A program made the position numbers and the translations under genes. From the NCBI RefSeq assembly GCF_030540835.1, contig NZ_JAUOEK010000072.1:1-64000 (forward strand): a stretch of DNA of 64,000 bases, in the 5' to 3' direction. The notes beneath the pieces were generated by a model that did not search any database, was not told the origin of the DNA, and saw only the letters and a list, made by a program, of their open reading frames with translations. Positions 35,774 through 45,757 of this stretch are shown one piece after another (positions within the stretch are counted from its first letter, which is position 1; each line of letters starts with the position of its first letter). Source of the stretch: Flavivirga aquimarina (lineage in GTDB: Bacteria > Bacteroidota > Bacteroidia > Flavobacteriales > Flavobacteriaceae).

Positions 35774-36841
35774 CTAATTCTTTATTAAAAGATTTTCTAA
35801 GACTAATATTTGATTATATAAGGAATGGGTATACTCATCCTTTCTATCTGGGTTGATATGAAGGATATCTAGAAAATCTTCATCTTTATAATTGAAGTTT
35901 TCAGGTTCAATTAAATTAATTTTCTGGGTATTTAACCATTTTATAAAAACTTGATTATTTAATTTAGATTTTTGGGTGTTAAAAATTTCTTTCGAAATTG
36001 AATGCAATGGGGTTTTAAACAAGACCAACTCTCCACCATTCTCTCTGACGAGATTATTAAGTTCTGAAAGTGAGCTTTCTGCCAAAATTTCCTGTGTTAA
36101 ATAAGGTTCAGATAAAATTCTTTGTTTTTTTTTCTCAGCACTAATTGCGGCAAACTGAATTGTATTCTCAATATCATCACTTCTTATTCCTCCTGATTCC
36201 GAAACATTGGATTGCCCTTTATAAAGCACTTTATCTGCATAATTAAATTTTTCGTTCATGAATAATGCGCACCGATAAGAAGCTGAAAAGTAAAGAACAG
36301 TAAGATTTACCTTAACTTTCCAAGAATTTGATGAAACAGACCAAAAATCTTTTAAATCTGAAAAATTCAGATACGGTAAAATAAATTGTGGCTGAGATGA
36401 ATATTTCATGGTATAGGTTTCGTATACTTTTAGCTGATCTCTTATATATAAATTAGTTAACGAACCCTGACCATAGTATTCCAAAAACACTTTTGAGTCA
36501 CTTAAAAAATCGGGAGTCTCTCTTAGTTTGCTTTTTAAGGCTTGAATCATAATTCCAGGGGTCATATAACCTCTGGCACTATTTAGGACATTTTTATTTC
36601 CTGTTAAATCAGTTAGTAATTCCAGATTGACTAATGCTGCTACTCTAGAACTACCCATGAAAATATAGTCTGGTTTGTCATTAGGTTCTTCTAGAATGCA
36701 TTTAATAGTTTTACACGATTTATTTCGAAATGTATCTAGCGAAAAAAAGAATAGGGGATCTATAAAAACTCTGGATACTATTTCTAGGATTATTAAAAAA
36801 ATAAATAGATGCTTAATGATTTTAATAAAAAATGTTTTCAA
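35774..36841 (-). CDS. SGNH/GDSL-like periplasmic partner of MBOAT acyltransferase
   Basis: 355 aa with one N-terminal membrane anchor (IIKHLFIFLIILEIVSRVF). The rest is predicted periplasmic. YIFMGSSRVAALVNLELL holds a GSS-type nucleophile Ser and DILHINPDRKDEY the C-terminal D-x-x-H, the catalytic pattern of SGNH acyltransferases such as DltD, PatB and AlgX/J. It lies 11 bp downstream of the MBOAT gene, as those partners do. I infer that it receives the acyl group exported by the MBOAT protein and transfers it to the glycan. Confidence 0.7.
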   Translation of the reverse strand: MKTFFIKIIKHLFIFLIILEIVSRVFIDPLFFFSLDTFRNKSCKTIKCILEEPNDKPDYIFMGSSRVAALVNLELLTDLTGNKNVLNSARGYMTPGIMIQALKSKLRETPDFLSDSKVFLEYYGQGSLTNLYIRDQLKVYETYTMKYSSQPQFILPYLNFSDLKDFWSVSSNSWKVKVNLTVLYFSASYRCALFMNEKFNYADKVLYKGQSNVSESGGIRSDDIENTIQFAAISAEKKKQRILSEPYLTQEILAESSLSELNNLVRENGGELVLFKTPLHSISKEIFNTQKSKLNNQVFIKWLNTQKINLIEPENFNYKDEDFLDILHINPDRKDEYTHSLYNQILVLENLLIKN

Positions 36842-36852
36842 ACCAGATTGTT

Positions 36853-38298
36853 TTAAAATTGAAAATAAATAAAGTCCTGCTGCTTACCAGAAAACCAAAT
36901 GGTTAAAATAAGGATTAATGAATAAAAAGAAATTTTAAACATAATATTCCTGTTTTTAACTAAATTTTTCAGCGGGTGTTCACTAAATCTACCAAACCAT
37001 TCAATAGTAATCATATAAAAAATTAGCAAGACCAATAAACCTAGTTTAAATGTAATCAGTGGGGGCTCAAATAAAGTATCGCTAAATATCCCATTTAAAT
37101 ATTGGAATGCATGAGTAAGTGATTCTGCTCTAAAAAACACCCAGCACAAGGTCACTAAAGCAAAAGTTGATAATATTGAAAAAAACTCTTTAAAAGATGG
37201 TAAAAAATAAAAACTATTTGAAATATCATTTGTATACTTCCTATTTTTTTTTTGTATTATTAGAGGTAAAAATAGTAATCCATTTAAACCTCCCCAAAAT
37301 AAAAACGTCCAGTTTGCTCCATGCCAAAAACCACTGACAAGAAATACTATTAAAACATTTCTTACAATCACCCCTTTAGAAGCTCTACTTCCTCCCAAGG
37401 GGATATATAAGTAATCTCGAAACCATGTAGTGAGGGAAATATGCCATCTTCGCCAGAATTCAGCAATATCTCTAGAAAAATAAGGATACAAAAAATTTTT
37501 CATAAGTTTAAATCCAAATAATTTCGCTACCCCTATGGCAATATCTGAATATCCAGAGAAGTCACCATAGATTTGAAATGAAAAAAAGATTGCTCCAAGC
37601 ACTAAAGTGCTTCCATTATAGGATGAGGAATTATTGAATATTTCATTACAAAAAAATGCACAATTATCTGCTATAACAACCTTTTTAAACAATCCCCATA
37701 AAATTTGTTTCACCCCGTCAATTGCCAGATCATTTTTGAAAATTCTATTTTTTTGAAATTGTGGTAAAAGATTTGTAGCTCTTTCAATAGGGCCCGCAAC
37801 TAATTGAGGGAAAAAACTTACAAACGCAGAAAAAGCAATAAAATCTTTAATTGGTTCAAGTTTTCTCTTGTATACATCAATAGTATAACTTAATGTCTGA
37901 AAAGTGTAAAAACTAATTCCAACAGGAAGGATAATGTCTAATGAATTTGCGCTTATTTCTTTACCAAAAAATGAAAACGCTGTGATGAAATTATGAAGGA
38001 AGAAATTATAGTATTTAAAGAAACCAAGAAATCCTAAATTCATTAAAATGCTTATCCACAAAAGAAGTTTCCTTTTAGTTATGTTCTCTTTTCTTGATAA
38101 ACCAATACCTATTAAATAATCTACTATCGTGCTAAAAAGAATTAATGATAAAAATCTCCAGTCCCAACAACCATAAAAAAAGTAACTTGAGACAAGAATG
38201 AATAAATTCTGAATCTTAAGTGTTTTATTAAATAAAAACCAATATCCTATAAATACAATTGGTAAGAATATTGCAAAGTCAAAGGAATTAAATAACAT
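36853..38298 (-). CDS. MBOAT family O-acyltransferase (AlgI-like)
   Basis: 481 aa with about ten membrane helices. The core motif AEFWRRWHISLTTWFRDYLY, followed by IPLGGSR, and the catalytic-His region SGFWHGANWTFLFWG are diagnostic for the AlgI/DltB/PatA branch. It probably channels acetyl groups from acetyl-CoA across the membrane. The C-terminus QQDFIYFQF is usual. The SGNH-like gene follows directly, giving a two-gene O-acylation module for the surface glycan. Confidence 0.94.
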   Translation of the reverse strand: MLFNSFDFAIFLPIVFIGYWFLFNKTLKIQNLFILVSSYFFYGCWDWRFLSLILFSTIVDYLIGIGLSRKENITKRKLLLWISILMNLGFLGFFKYYNFFLHNFITAFSFFGKEISANSLDIILPVGISFYTFQTLSYTIDVYKRKLEPIKDFIAFSAFVSFFPQLVAGPIERATNLLPQFQKNRIFKNDLAIDGVKQILWGLFKKVVIADNCAFFCNEIFNNSSSYNGSTLVLGAIFFSFQIYGDFSGYSDIAIGVAKLFGFKLMKNFLYPYFSRDIAEFWRRWHISLTTWFRDYLYIPLGGSRASKGVIVRNVLIVFLVSGFWHGANWTFLFWGGLNGLLFLPLIIQKKNRKYTNDISNSFYFLPSFKEFFSILSTFALVTLCWVFFRAESLTHAFQYLNGIFSDTLFEPPLITFKLGLLVLLIFYMITIEWFGRFSEHPLKNLVKNRNIMFKISFYSLILILTIWFSGKQQDFIYFQF

Positions 38299-38322
38299 TG
38301 TATATCATTTAGGGTTAGTTTT

Positions 38323-39459
38323 TTAAGCGTTCTTATTTACATAATTAGGGAAATAATCTGAAAGGATAACTTCTAAATCATTTACTGAGTTTTTCCAGGT
38401 GTACTTTTTCAAAATTTCATTTTTAATTAATAATAATTGATTTTGATTTTGATTATCTAAATTAAAGAGGATACGTTGCTTTAATGTTTCAATATTATCC
38501 AGAGAAACTAAATCTTCACCGAAGAATTCGAAATCCACCATCGCTGTGTTTTTTGCACACACTACAGGAACACCAATAGCACCCGCTTCTATTGGCGGAA
38601 TCCCGAAACCTTCCGCCTTAGACAAATAAAGGAACAATGAAGCCTGTTTATAAAAGAATAACAAATCATTTAACTCAACATTAGAAATAAAGTGAATAAA
38701 CTGCTTTTGTTCCATAGATACCCCCTGGAGCATCTGATCAAGATTGTTATATTTAAGAGATTTATGTCCAATAAATATTATGTGTACCCCTTTCTTTTGA
38801 AGTTCCAATTCTAAAAACAATTGAATCATCAAATGATGGTTCTTACGAGGCTCTATTCTACTTACGCATAAGATGTATTTTTCCGGAATCTCTAAGTCAT
38901 ATTTATTCTTACTAACTGGTCTCAAGTTGTGGGCTTTGATAAATAAGTCTGACACACCATTTCTGATTACGTAAATATCTTTTTTTATATTTAGTTTATT
39001 CCGAATTTCTAATCGAGAATAATTTGATACTGTGCTGGTAATGTCTGCTAATAAACCATTTATTTTAAATATTATTTTTCTACTGTAGTAATAAGATTTC
39101 GGAAATTCTTTTTTGTATGAAAGGAATAATACATCGTGAATGGTTACCAAATATTTACATGAATTCAATTTCAACCAAGGAATCCAATATTGGAAATGTG
39201 CCAATTCAATTTTCTTCTTGGCTATTATATATGGGATTTCTAGGTTTAATACTAACATTCTGCTGGGTAGTTTGTAAATATATAAGTCTGTTTTTTCACC
39301 AAAATATTCACTAATGCTTAACTCAGCTTCCTTTCTTATTCCAAGAGTTATCTTAATATTAGAATGCGTTTCTAATAACTGTCTGTATAATTCTAAAATA
39401 AAGGTTTTTGTTCCTTGATTTTCTTTATGTAAAGTGTATCCATCAACAAATATTTCCAT
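38323..39459 (-). CDS. GT4 glycosyltransferase
   Basis: 378 aa GT-B enzyme. The C-terminal half has CVSRIEPRKNHHLMIQLFLE and AEGFGIPPIEAGAIGVPVVC, the latter containing the E-x7-E motif (E-GFGIPPI-E) typical of retaining family 4. The start MEIFVDGYTLHKENQGTKTF is usual for this subgroup. Donor and linkage cannot be read from the sequence. It lies between the second Wzy-like gene (12 bp) and the MBOAT gene (24 bp). Confidence 0.88.
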   Translation of the reverse strand: MEIFVDGYTLHKENQGTKTFILELYRQLLETHSNIKITLGIRKEAELSISEYFGEKTDLYIYKLPSRMLVLNLEIPYIIAKKKIELAHFQYWIPWLKLNSCKYLVTIHDVLFLSYKKEFPKSYYYSRKIIFKINGLLADITSTVSNYSRLEIRNKLNIKKDIYVIRNGVSDLFIKAHNLRPVSKNKYDLEIPEKYILCVSRIEPRKNHHLMIQLFLELELQKKGVHIIFIGHKSLKYNNLDQMLQGVSMEQKQFIHFISNVELNDLLFFYKQASLFLYLSKAEGFGIPPIEAGAIGVPVVCAKNTAMVDFEFFGEDLVSLDNIETLKQRILFNLDNQNQNQLLLIKNEILKKYTWKNSVNDLEVILSDYFPNYVNKNA

Positions 39460-39471
39460 AATGATAAAATT

Positions 39472-40683
39472 TTAGGATCGGTTATGCCCAAATTTAAATT
39501 CCCTAAAAACAGGAATTGTTAAGAGTAACCAGAAAATATACTCAATAGTCGAAGTAATGAAACTCCCAGTAAATTGGTAAATAAAAAGGAATAAAAATAG
39601 TGCTAATAAATAATTATTATTGTAAACTTTGTAGTAAATGAATATAATAAATTGGATAAAAAGTCTTATTGTCAAACCAACAAATCCAAAAATTGTCATT
39701 GTCTCACCTATGGCATTTGGAATTCTTGCGATATTGGATTTTTGATAATTGAAATAATTATTAAATATATCATTCCCTATGATTTTAATCTGACCCGAAC
39801 CAATACCAAACAAAGTACTTTTTTCTTTCATAATTTGATATGACACATCTAATGAGCCTATCGTTCTTTGATTAGCTGACCCGTCCTCACCATTAAGAAT
39901 AGAAACAACTCGAGATAAAATTATTTCAGGGTATAATAAAACTGTGATAATTAAAGCAAAAAAAACAGATGCAGTAACTATCACAACCTTTCTGTTTAAT
40001 TTCATATAGCTGAAAACTCTTAAAAATCCTACTACACCTAAAGCCATAAATAGAGCAGAAACAACACCAATTGAAGCAGTTGATACAAAAGGTATAACCA
40101 AAAGTATAAAATACTTTAAGTCTGATTTATTTGCTTTGCTTTTTATATTTTTAAGCATTGCATAAATTATCCAAGGGGTTAAAAGGTATGCATAAAAAGA
40201 AGGTTCATACAATAACCCTCGCATTCTTGGTAGCCCTCCTTCTTCATAATTATAAACTATAAAAACTTTAGAAGGAATATCTAAAAAATATAGAAAGAGA
40301 CCCACTATATAGAGTACAAAGTTATATTTGACTATAAGTTTATAAAATGCATCAAATTTAATCGAGTTATTTACCAAATATACTCTTGCTGTAATTGCTG
40401 TATATGCTACCAATATATAAATCAAACTACTATTCCTATAAGATTCTATATCCACTCCATTATAAAAGTGAATAGCAGAAAACAGACCTAATAACAAAAC
40501 AAATACAATTAGTATAAAAACAGATTTAGAATTAAGAACCTTAAAAACATAGAAGACAGATAAAAAGTTTATCCATAGTAATGGGGGTGGAAGGAAAACA
40601 GCATTAAAGATAAAAAAGGTAAGAATCAACAACTTTCCATTTAAACCTACATTTTCAATTTTATCTTTGTTTAACGATTGCAT
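39472..40683 (-). CDS. O-antigen polymerase-like membrane protein (Wzy candidate)
   Basis: 403 aa, 10-12 membrane helices, with the characteristic larger extracytoplasmic loop around STLFGIGSGQIKIIGND. FLPPPLLWINFLSVFYV is an early helix, and YEEGGLPRMRGLLYEPSFYA is a polar loop with the Arg-rich, E-P-S-x-Y pattern of Wzy proteins. Position among glycosyltransferases and the flippase supports a polymerase role. The pairing with the ligase-like protein at 34384 is noted there. Sequence of Wzy proteins is poorly conserved, so this rests on topology and context. Confidence 0.75.
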   Translation of the reverse strand: MQSLNKDKIENVGLNGKLLILTFFIFNAVFLPPPLLWINFLSVFYVFKVLNSKSVFILIVFVLLLGLFSAIHFYNGVDIESYRNSSLIYILVAYTAITARVYLVNNSIKFDAFYKLIVKYNFVLYIVGLFLYFLDIPSKVFIVYNYEEGGLPRMRGLLYEPSFYAYLLTPWIIYAMLKNIKSKANKSDLKYFILLVIPFVSTASIGVVSALFMALGVVGFLRVFSYMKLNRKVVIVTASVFFALIITVLLYPEIILSRVVSILNGEDGSANQRTIGSLDVSYQIMKEKSTLFGIGSGQIKIIGNDIFNNYFNYQKSNIARIPNAIGETMTIFGFVGLTIRLFIQFIIFIYYKVYNNNYLLALFLFLFIYQFTGSFITSTIEYIFWLLLTIPVFREFKFGHNRS

Positions 40684-40707
40684 TATAATTATTGTTAGAT
40701 TTTAGAA

Positions 40708-41850
40708 TCACAAATTACCTTCCAATATTGAAACTTGCCTATCAAAAGCAAAATCATTCTGTAACTTTTCAAAATTGTTAATCATTTTTTTCGGTGTATT
40801 ATTAGTAATTCCTTTCAGTACCTTGTTAAAATTCTTTTGATTATAAGTATAACCAATTTGATAATGATTTATATAATGCATAAATAATTCGTGTTCTGGG
40901 CACAAAATCAGTTTTGATTTTTCGAAACAATCCCACATTACACCTGATGTTGCATATCTTAAATACGTTCCTGAATAAGGTATGACAATCAAATCTGCTT
41001 CGCTCATTAGTTCAACATACAACTCTTGATTAATATATTCGTCTTTTAGAATTACAGAATCAATTTCATTGGCTAAACTCCATAATTCATTTAGATTTTC
41101 TTCTACTATTTTACCATATATTTTGTATTCAAATCTAGATTGTATATTTTTTTCTAGTTCTTTAAATTGTTTGAGAAAATTTATTGGGTTTTTATTAGAT
41201 GAAATAGTGCCTAAAGTTAACAGCTTGATTTTTTCTTGCGAATTTTTGGATTTTGTTAAAGTATCTTTAGAATTGGATGTATGCAAAAACCTGTCAGATA
41301 AAACAAAAGTTTTAGATAAATTTAAATATTTAGTGTCTTCTTGATAAATATCTTCGGTAAAGAAAGTTATGTTAGATTTTTTTAAAAATAATTCGAAAAT
41401 TTTCTTCACAAAATACCTTACTCCTTTAGTTTCATAAAGCCATTTCAAAATTATAACAGAAACCACATAGTTTTTATAGAATAAAAGTACGGGAATCCAA
41501 AATGATAATTGTCCCTGTGAAAGAAATATTGTTTTATCTGCCTTAATTCTTTTCAATTGTTTAAGAACAATATAATAATGTAAAAAAGAAGAGATTATTA
41601 ATTTTAGTTTTTTGAATTTCTCGTTTTTAACTTGAATAAACTTAGTTTGAATATCCTCAATTCTGGAGGAGTTATTGTGAATAATCTGAATTTTATCTGA
41701 ATTTAAATCCCAGTTTAACTCTGATTTATCTGTGAAATAATATACTTTCTCAATTTTATTGGAAGAACATAAAAGTTTACTAATATACTTAGAGTATCTT
41801 TGGTAATGCCCTTTTTCCGCATACAACGGGTCATACAAGATTATTTTCAT
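40708..41850 (-). CDS. Probable GT-B glycosyltransferase
   Basis: 380 aa. The C-terminal half carries LLTLGTISSNKNPINFLKQF and ADLIVIPYSGTYLRYATSGV then MWDCFEKSKLILCP, which resemble the donor-binding domain of GT-B enzymes, but the canonical E-x7-E motif is not evident. KIILYDPLYAEKGHYQRYSK at the start suggests the nucleotide-sugar fold. Its start codon is overlapped by 4 bp by the preceding glycosyltransferase gene, so both are probably co-translated. Confidence 0.78.
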   Translation of the reverse strand: MKIILYDPLYAEKGHYQRYSKYISKLLCSSNKIEKVYYFTDKSELNWDLNSDKIQIIHNNSSRIEDIQTKFIQVKNEKFKKLKLIISSFLHYYIVLKQLKRIKADKTIFLSQGQLSFWIPVLLFYKNYVVSVIILKWLYETKGVRYFVKKIFELFLKKSNITFFTEDIYQEDTKYLNLSKTFVLSDRFLHTSNSKDTLTKSKNSQEKIKLLTLGTISSNKNPINFLKQFKELEKNIQSRFEYKIYGKIVEENLNELWSLANEIDSVILKDEYINQELYVELMSEADLIVIPYSGTYLRYATSGVMWDCFEKSKLILCPEHELFMHYINHYQIGYTYNQKNFNKVLKGITNNTPKKMINNFEKLQNDFAFDRQVSILEGNL

Positions 41851-42995
41851 TTGAGTGATTTTAAAGCTTTATATAGTTCTTCTGAACTATTCTTAACAGA
41901 GAACGTATTCCCTATTTGGATTTTAGCATTTTTAGCAAGATTATGTCTTAGTTCTTTGTTATCCAGTAATAACTCAATTTTTTCACTTAAATCCATTTCA
42001 TTTCCATATTTGTAAATTAATCCGGATTCTTGATGATTAATTAAATATTTTGTGTTCCCAGAATCATTACCTATAACTGCTAAACCACTTAAAATGTATT
42101 CAATTGTAACTCTACCAAACGCCTCAAATCTACTGGGTACAATAGCAATATCATATTTAGCCAATAATGAAGAAATATCAGAAGTATAGCCATTAATAGA
42201 AATCAAATCTTTGAGATTGTTAGTTTCAATGAATTGCAGAAATGTACTTTCTAAAATACCATCCCCGAATAAATCCAATTTAAAATCAGTTACTCCTCTT
42301 TCACTTAACAACTTAACCGCTTTTAACAATTCCATTTGATTTTTATCCTCGTAATAGCGCCCTAAGCAAATTAATTTGATTTTTTCTCTTTTAGCCTTTT
42401 TTTCATTGGTGAATTCATCTAGTCTTATGGGGTTTGGAACGACTTTAAGAGAATTTGTATTAAAGTACTTAGAATAGTAGTTTTTGGTGTATTCTGAATT
42501 GCAAATAAATAATGACGTATTCTTTTTTAACTTATTGTATGTTTTTTCCGTGCCAAAATCCAATGTAAAATCAAATTGCTCACCAATCACTTCACGAATA
42601 TGTAAAATATGCTTTACTTTGAGTTTTCTTGAAAGGAATAGCCCATAAAAAGAAGTTAAAGTATTAGTATATACGAAATCAATTTTGCTTTTGTTAAAGA
42701 ATTGAAGATAAGAGCTAAAAACCATAGCCAAAATTTTATTTACTATATATTTTACATGAGGTTTAATTGAACCTATAACCCCTTTCGTACTAGCTTTTAT
42801 AAAACAATTAAAAGGTATTTTAAAAAATCGAATGTTCTCTTTCTGAAGTAATAGTTCTAAACTAGGACTCTTTTTATTAATTATAATTAAGGGATCAATA
42901 AGATTTTGATTCTTAAGATAAATGATATTCGATAGTAGCGATTTTTCGGCTCCATACCCTTCCACTGGCATTAGAATAAATAAAATCTTATACAT
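41847..42995 (-). CDS. GT4 glycosyltransferase
   Basis: 382 aa. ICLGRYYEDKNQMELLKAVK and VPSRFEAFGRVTIEYILSGL then AVIGNDSGNTKYLI form the family 4 donor-binding domain, with an E-x7-E motif (EAFGRVTIE). The N-terminal domain begins MPVEGYGAEKSLLSNIIYL, typical of GT-B acceptor sites. Its 3' end overlaps the following glycosyltransferase gene by 4 bp and it is 103 bp from the pyruvyl transferase gene. Specificity unknown. Confidence 0.88.
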   Translation of the reverse strand: MYKILFILMPVEGYGAEKSLLSNIIYLKNQNLIDPLIIINKKSPSLELLLQKENIRFFKIPFNCFIKASTKGVIGSIKPHVKYIVNKILAMVFSSYLQFFNKSKIDFVYTNTLTSFYGLFLSRKLKVKHILHIREVIGEQFDFTLDFGTEKTYNKLKKNTSLFICNSEYTKNYYSKYFNTNSLKVVPNPIRLDEFTNEKKAKREKIKLICLGRYYEDKNQMELLKAVKLLSERGVTDFKLDLFGDGILESTFLQFIETNNLKDLISINGYTSDISSLLAKYDIAIVPSRFEAFGRVTIEYILSGLAVIGNDSGNTKYLINHQESGLIYKYGNEMDLSEKIELLLDNKELRHNLAKNAKIQIGNTFSVKNSSEELYKALKSLK

Positions 42996-43098
42996 TAAAA
43001 TTATTATTTTAATTATTTAAAACTTACTTTGTTATAAATTTTGTTAAAGTACATATATTCGATTCATTCTTACTATAAACTTATAATATAACAACATA

Positions 43099-44265
43099 TT
43101 AAATGTCGCCTTCTATTTTTCTCCAAATTAATTCCCACATGTCTATGTTTTTTTTGACAATATTGTCTTTAGCTTTTAACACTGTATCAATAATAATTTC
43201 CCTATTCTCTATATTTAAAAAATCATCAATTCTTACCCAAGAAGCTTCTATATTTTTATGATCTAATAAATTATCATATTGATTATAATCTTTAAAAAGC
43301 ATTTCATATTTATGACTCCAACTAGTAGCAAGGCAAGGAACACCAGAGTTGAGTGCACTTGCGACACCGTGAAATCTTGATGTAATCACCAAACAACTAT
43401 TTGATATTTCTGCCTTTACCTTAAGAGCATCATAATTATCATGAATAGGTACAGGATTAATTAGTAAATTATTAATTTGTAAACACAATTTATAATCCCC
43501 CTTAGATTCATGGTTTAATAATTTTACTTTAAATCCTTTTTCCTGTATCCTTGTTATCATTTCAACAAAAAAATCTACATAGACATTCTCGCCTATATTT
43601 CCAGTATCTATCATACGATAATTAGGTATAATACATACGGTTTTAAGTTTTCCTTTTTCATTATAAGGTATTGAAACGTCACAAAGAGCAGTAAAATCAG
43701 GATATAAATATAGTTTTTCCTTATTAAAACCGTTTTTAACCAAATGCTGATAAGAAACTTCATCCCTGGCAAATATCATGTCTACAAACTCATTAAGTAT
43801 TTTTACAGTTTTTTTGCCAATGGGTTTTTCAAAAGGTCCAAAAGCTTGAGGAAGAAAAATTAGTTTAATATGATTCTTTTTTAAACTTTTATAATAATTA
43901 ACCTTAAAAGATAATACTTTCTCATTTATACGAAAGCTATCAGTGAATTGAAATCCACTAGCATCAAAGACAACATCTATATCAGAAGGAGCATAATTTC
44001 CAGATAAAAAACGATATGGCAGACCCAATCTTCTCAAAATTCCTTCAGCTTTTATAGGGCTTAAAAAATCTCCTGCCCTTAACCAAAATCTTTTTTTAAA
44101 TTTTAATTTGGTTTTTACATCAGATGATTTGGATGTTCTATAATTATTATCATTAAAAAAGATTTCTGAATTTGGATACTTTTCTTCAATTTGCTCAAGC
44201 ACACTATAAAGCATTAACTCAGCGCCTTTATTTACGGTATTTGTTCCGTCTATTTGAATTTTCAT
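43099..44265 (-). CDS. Polysaccharide pyruvyl transferase family protein
   Basis: 388 aa related to CsaB/WcaK. The start IQIDGTNTVNKGAELMLYSV is the usual entry (G-x-x-N-x-G-x-E), and VDMIFARDEVSYQHLVKNGF and LVITSRFHGVASALNSGVPC contain the SRFHG motif of the active site. The enzyme class transfers pyruvate from phosphoenolpyruvate to form a ketal on a glycan, giving negative charge, although some members have other roles. It overlaps the flippase gene by 38 bp, an unusually long overlap that points to coupled translation. Confidence 0.87.
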   Translation of the reverse strand: MKIQIDGTNTVNKGAELMLYSVLEQIEEKYPNSEIFFNDNNYRTSKSSDVKTKLKFKKRFWLRAGDFLSPIKAEGILRRLGLPYRFLSGNYAPSDIDVVFDASGFQFTDSFRINEKVLSFKVNYYKSLKKNHIKLIFLPQAFGPFEKPIGKKTVKILNEFVDMIFARDEVSYQHLVKNGFNKEKLYLYPDFTALCDVSIPYNEKGKLKTVCIIPNYRMIDTGNIGENVYVDFFVEMITRIQEKGFKVKLLNHESKGDYKLCLQINNLLINPVPIHDNYDALKVKAEISNSCLVITSRFHGVASALNSGVPCLATSWSHKYEMLFKDYNQYDNLLDHKNIEASWVRIDDFLNIENREIIIDTVLKAKDNIVKKNIDMWELIWRKIEGDI

Positions 44266-45757
44266 ACAAAATTTTAATTTTTTGTTTTATCAGCTTTTGT
44301 TCACTTAAATCCATTCCAAAAACAAAAATAGTACTAATAAATGTAATAACGATTAATGGAATAGAAATTAAAAACCGATTATGTTCAGGTAAAAAACTTA
44401 CTAAAATAACAGACGTTAGAACTGTAATAAGTGTTGGAATCATTTCTTTATAAAGAACCTTATTTAAGAACAATGAAATTTTAATATCACTAATTTTTGA
44501 AAACATAAGAACACGCAAAAAGCTTGCAAATAATTCAAAAAAAGCATAGTTAATAAATACCCAGATAACATCAAACTTCAAATAAAGAATTACAAATGAA
44601 ATTGGCAACATTAAAATTTTTGACCCCCCAACAATAATATAATAGTTTCGAATATTTCCGATAGCCTGAATCCCAGAAACACATCCTATACTAGCTTGAT
44701 TAATTAAAATGGCTACAAGTAAAATTCGTAGAATATTCGTAGTGTTTTCTGGCACATCAATCAACCACAAATTAAGAACCAAATGTCCTTCAAAGATCAA
44801 TGGGAGTGAAAAAATTCCAAAAAGAAAAAAGCTAGCTCTTGATGAAATAAAAGATAAATTTATCATCTTATCTCGCTCACCTGAGCCCTCATTTTTCATT
44901 ATTTGAGGATTTATGACATTTTGAAGTGTAACTGAAAAAAAATTCAACTGCTCTGAAACTTTCCCAGCTACCCCATAGGCTGCATTTATGGATGTTCCTA
45001 ATTTAGCATTTAATAATATTGCTATTCCCTGATTTTTCAAGGTCCCTGTTATAGCACCAATTGTATTCCATCCACAAAAACTTATTAATTCTTTTAAAAA
45101 CTTTTTATCAAGGTGTTTTTTTAATGAAAATGTTATCTCAGGGTATCTTTTAAAACATATTATCGCATATATACTATTTATTATTAATTGTATTGCTACC
45201 ATTCCTGATCCATAAAACAAAAGCCTATTCCAATTTGTAAATTTCAAAGAAACGCTCAGTATAAATACCAAAATCACTTGAATAAATCCAACTATTGCAA
45301 TATAGTGCATTTCTTCATGTGCATTTATGGTTGATATGAACGGAACAGATGAAATCGTCATAAAAATACTTAGTAACATGATTCTATATACTAACTTACT
45401 AGTATCAACTTCATTAATCACCAATACTTGATTAAATAAATAATCCTCAACTAAAGTTAATAACAAAACAATTGTAATTGCTAAAATTAATTGAAGAACA
45501 AACCCATTACAAAATATTTTTTTTTGAAAACTGAGATTATCTTTACCTTGATAATAAGACATATACCTTTGAATTCCAACGCTCATTGCTCCATTTAAAA
45601 ATGCCAAAGAACTAATTACACCCGCAATAACTATAAAAGTTCCAAATAAATCCTCTCCCAAAAATTCTAAGGCATATCTGGTGGAAATAAGAGATATAGC
45701 AATTGATAATATTGATTTTAAATATAAAAACCCTGTATTTTTAATAATTATATTCAC
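44228..45757 (-). CDS. Wzx-type oligosaccharide flippase
   Basis: 509 aa with 12-14 membrane helices (for example NTGFLYLKSILSIAISLIST and FLGEDLFGTFIVIAGVISSL). This is the polysaccharide transporter branch of the MOP/MATE superfamily. It should move the lipid-linked repeat unit to the outer face of the inner membrane for Wzy polymerisation. The gene overlaps the nitroreductase-like gene by 4 bp upstream and the pyruvyl transferase gene by 38 bp downstream. Confidence 0.9.
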   Translation of the reverse strand: MNIIIKNTGFLYLKSILSIAISLISTRYALEFLGEDLFGTFIVIAGVISSLAFLNGAMSVGIQRYMSYYQGKDNLSFQKKIFCNGFVLQLILAITIVLLLTLVEDYLFNQVLVINEVDTSKLVYRIMLLSIFMTISSVPFISTINAHEEMHYIAIVGFIQVILVFILSVSLKFTNWNRLLFYGSGMVAIQLIINSIYAIICFKRYPEITFSLKKHLDKKFLKELISFCGWNTIGAITGTLKNQGIAILLNAKLGTSINAAYGVAGKVSEQLNFFSVTLQNVINPQIMKNEGSGERDKMINLSFISSRASFFLFGIFSLPLIFEGHLVLNLWLIDVPENTTNILRILLVAILINQASIGCVSGIQAIGNIRNYYIIVGGSKILMLPISFVILYLKFDVIWVFINYAFFELFASFLRVLMFSKISDIKISLFLNKVLYKEMIPTLITVLTSVILVSFLPEHNRFLISIPLIVITFISTIFVFGMDLSEQKLIKQKIKILYENSNRRNKYRK

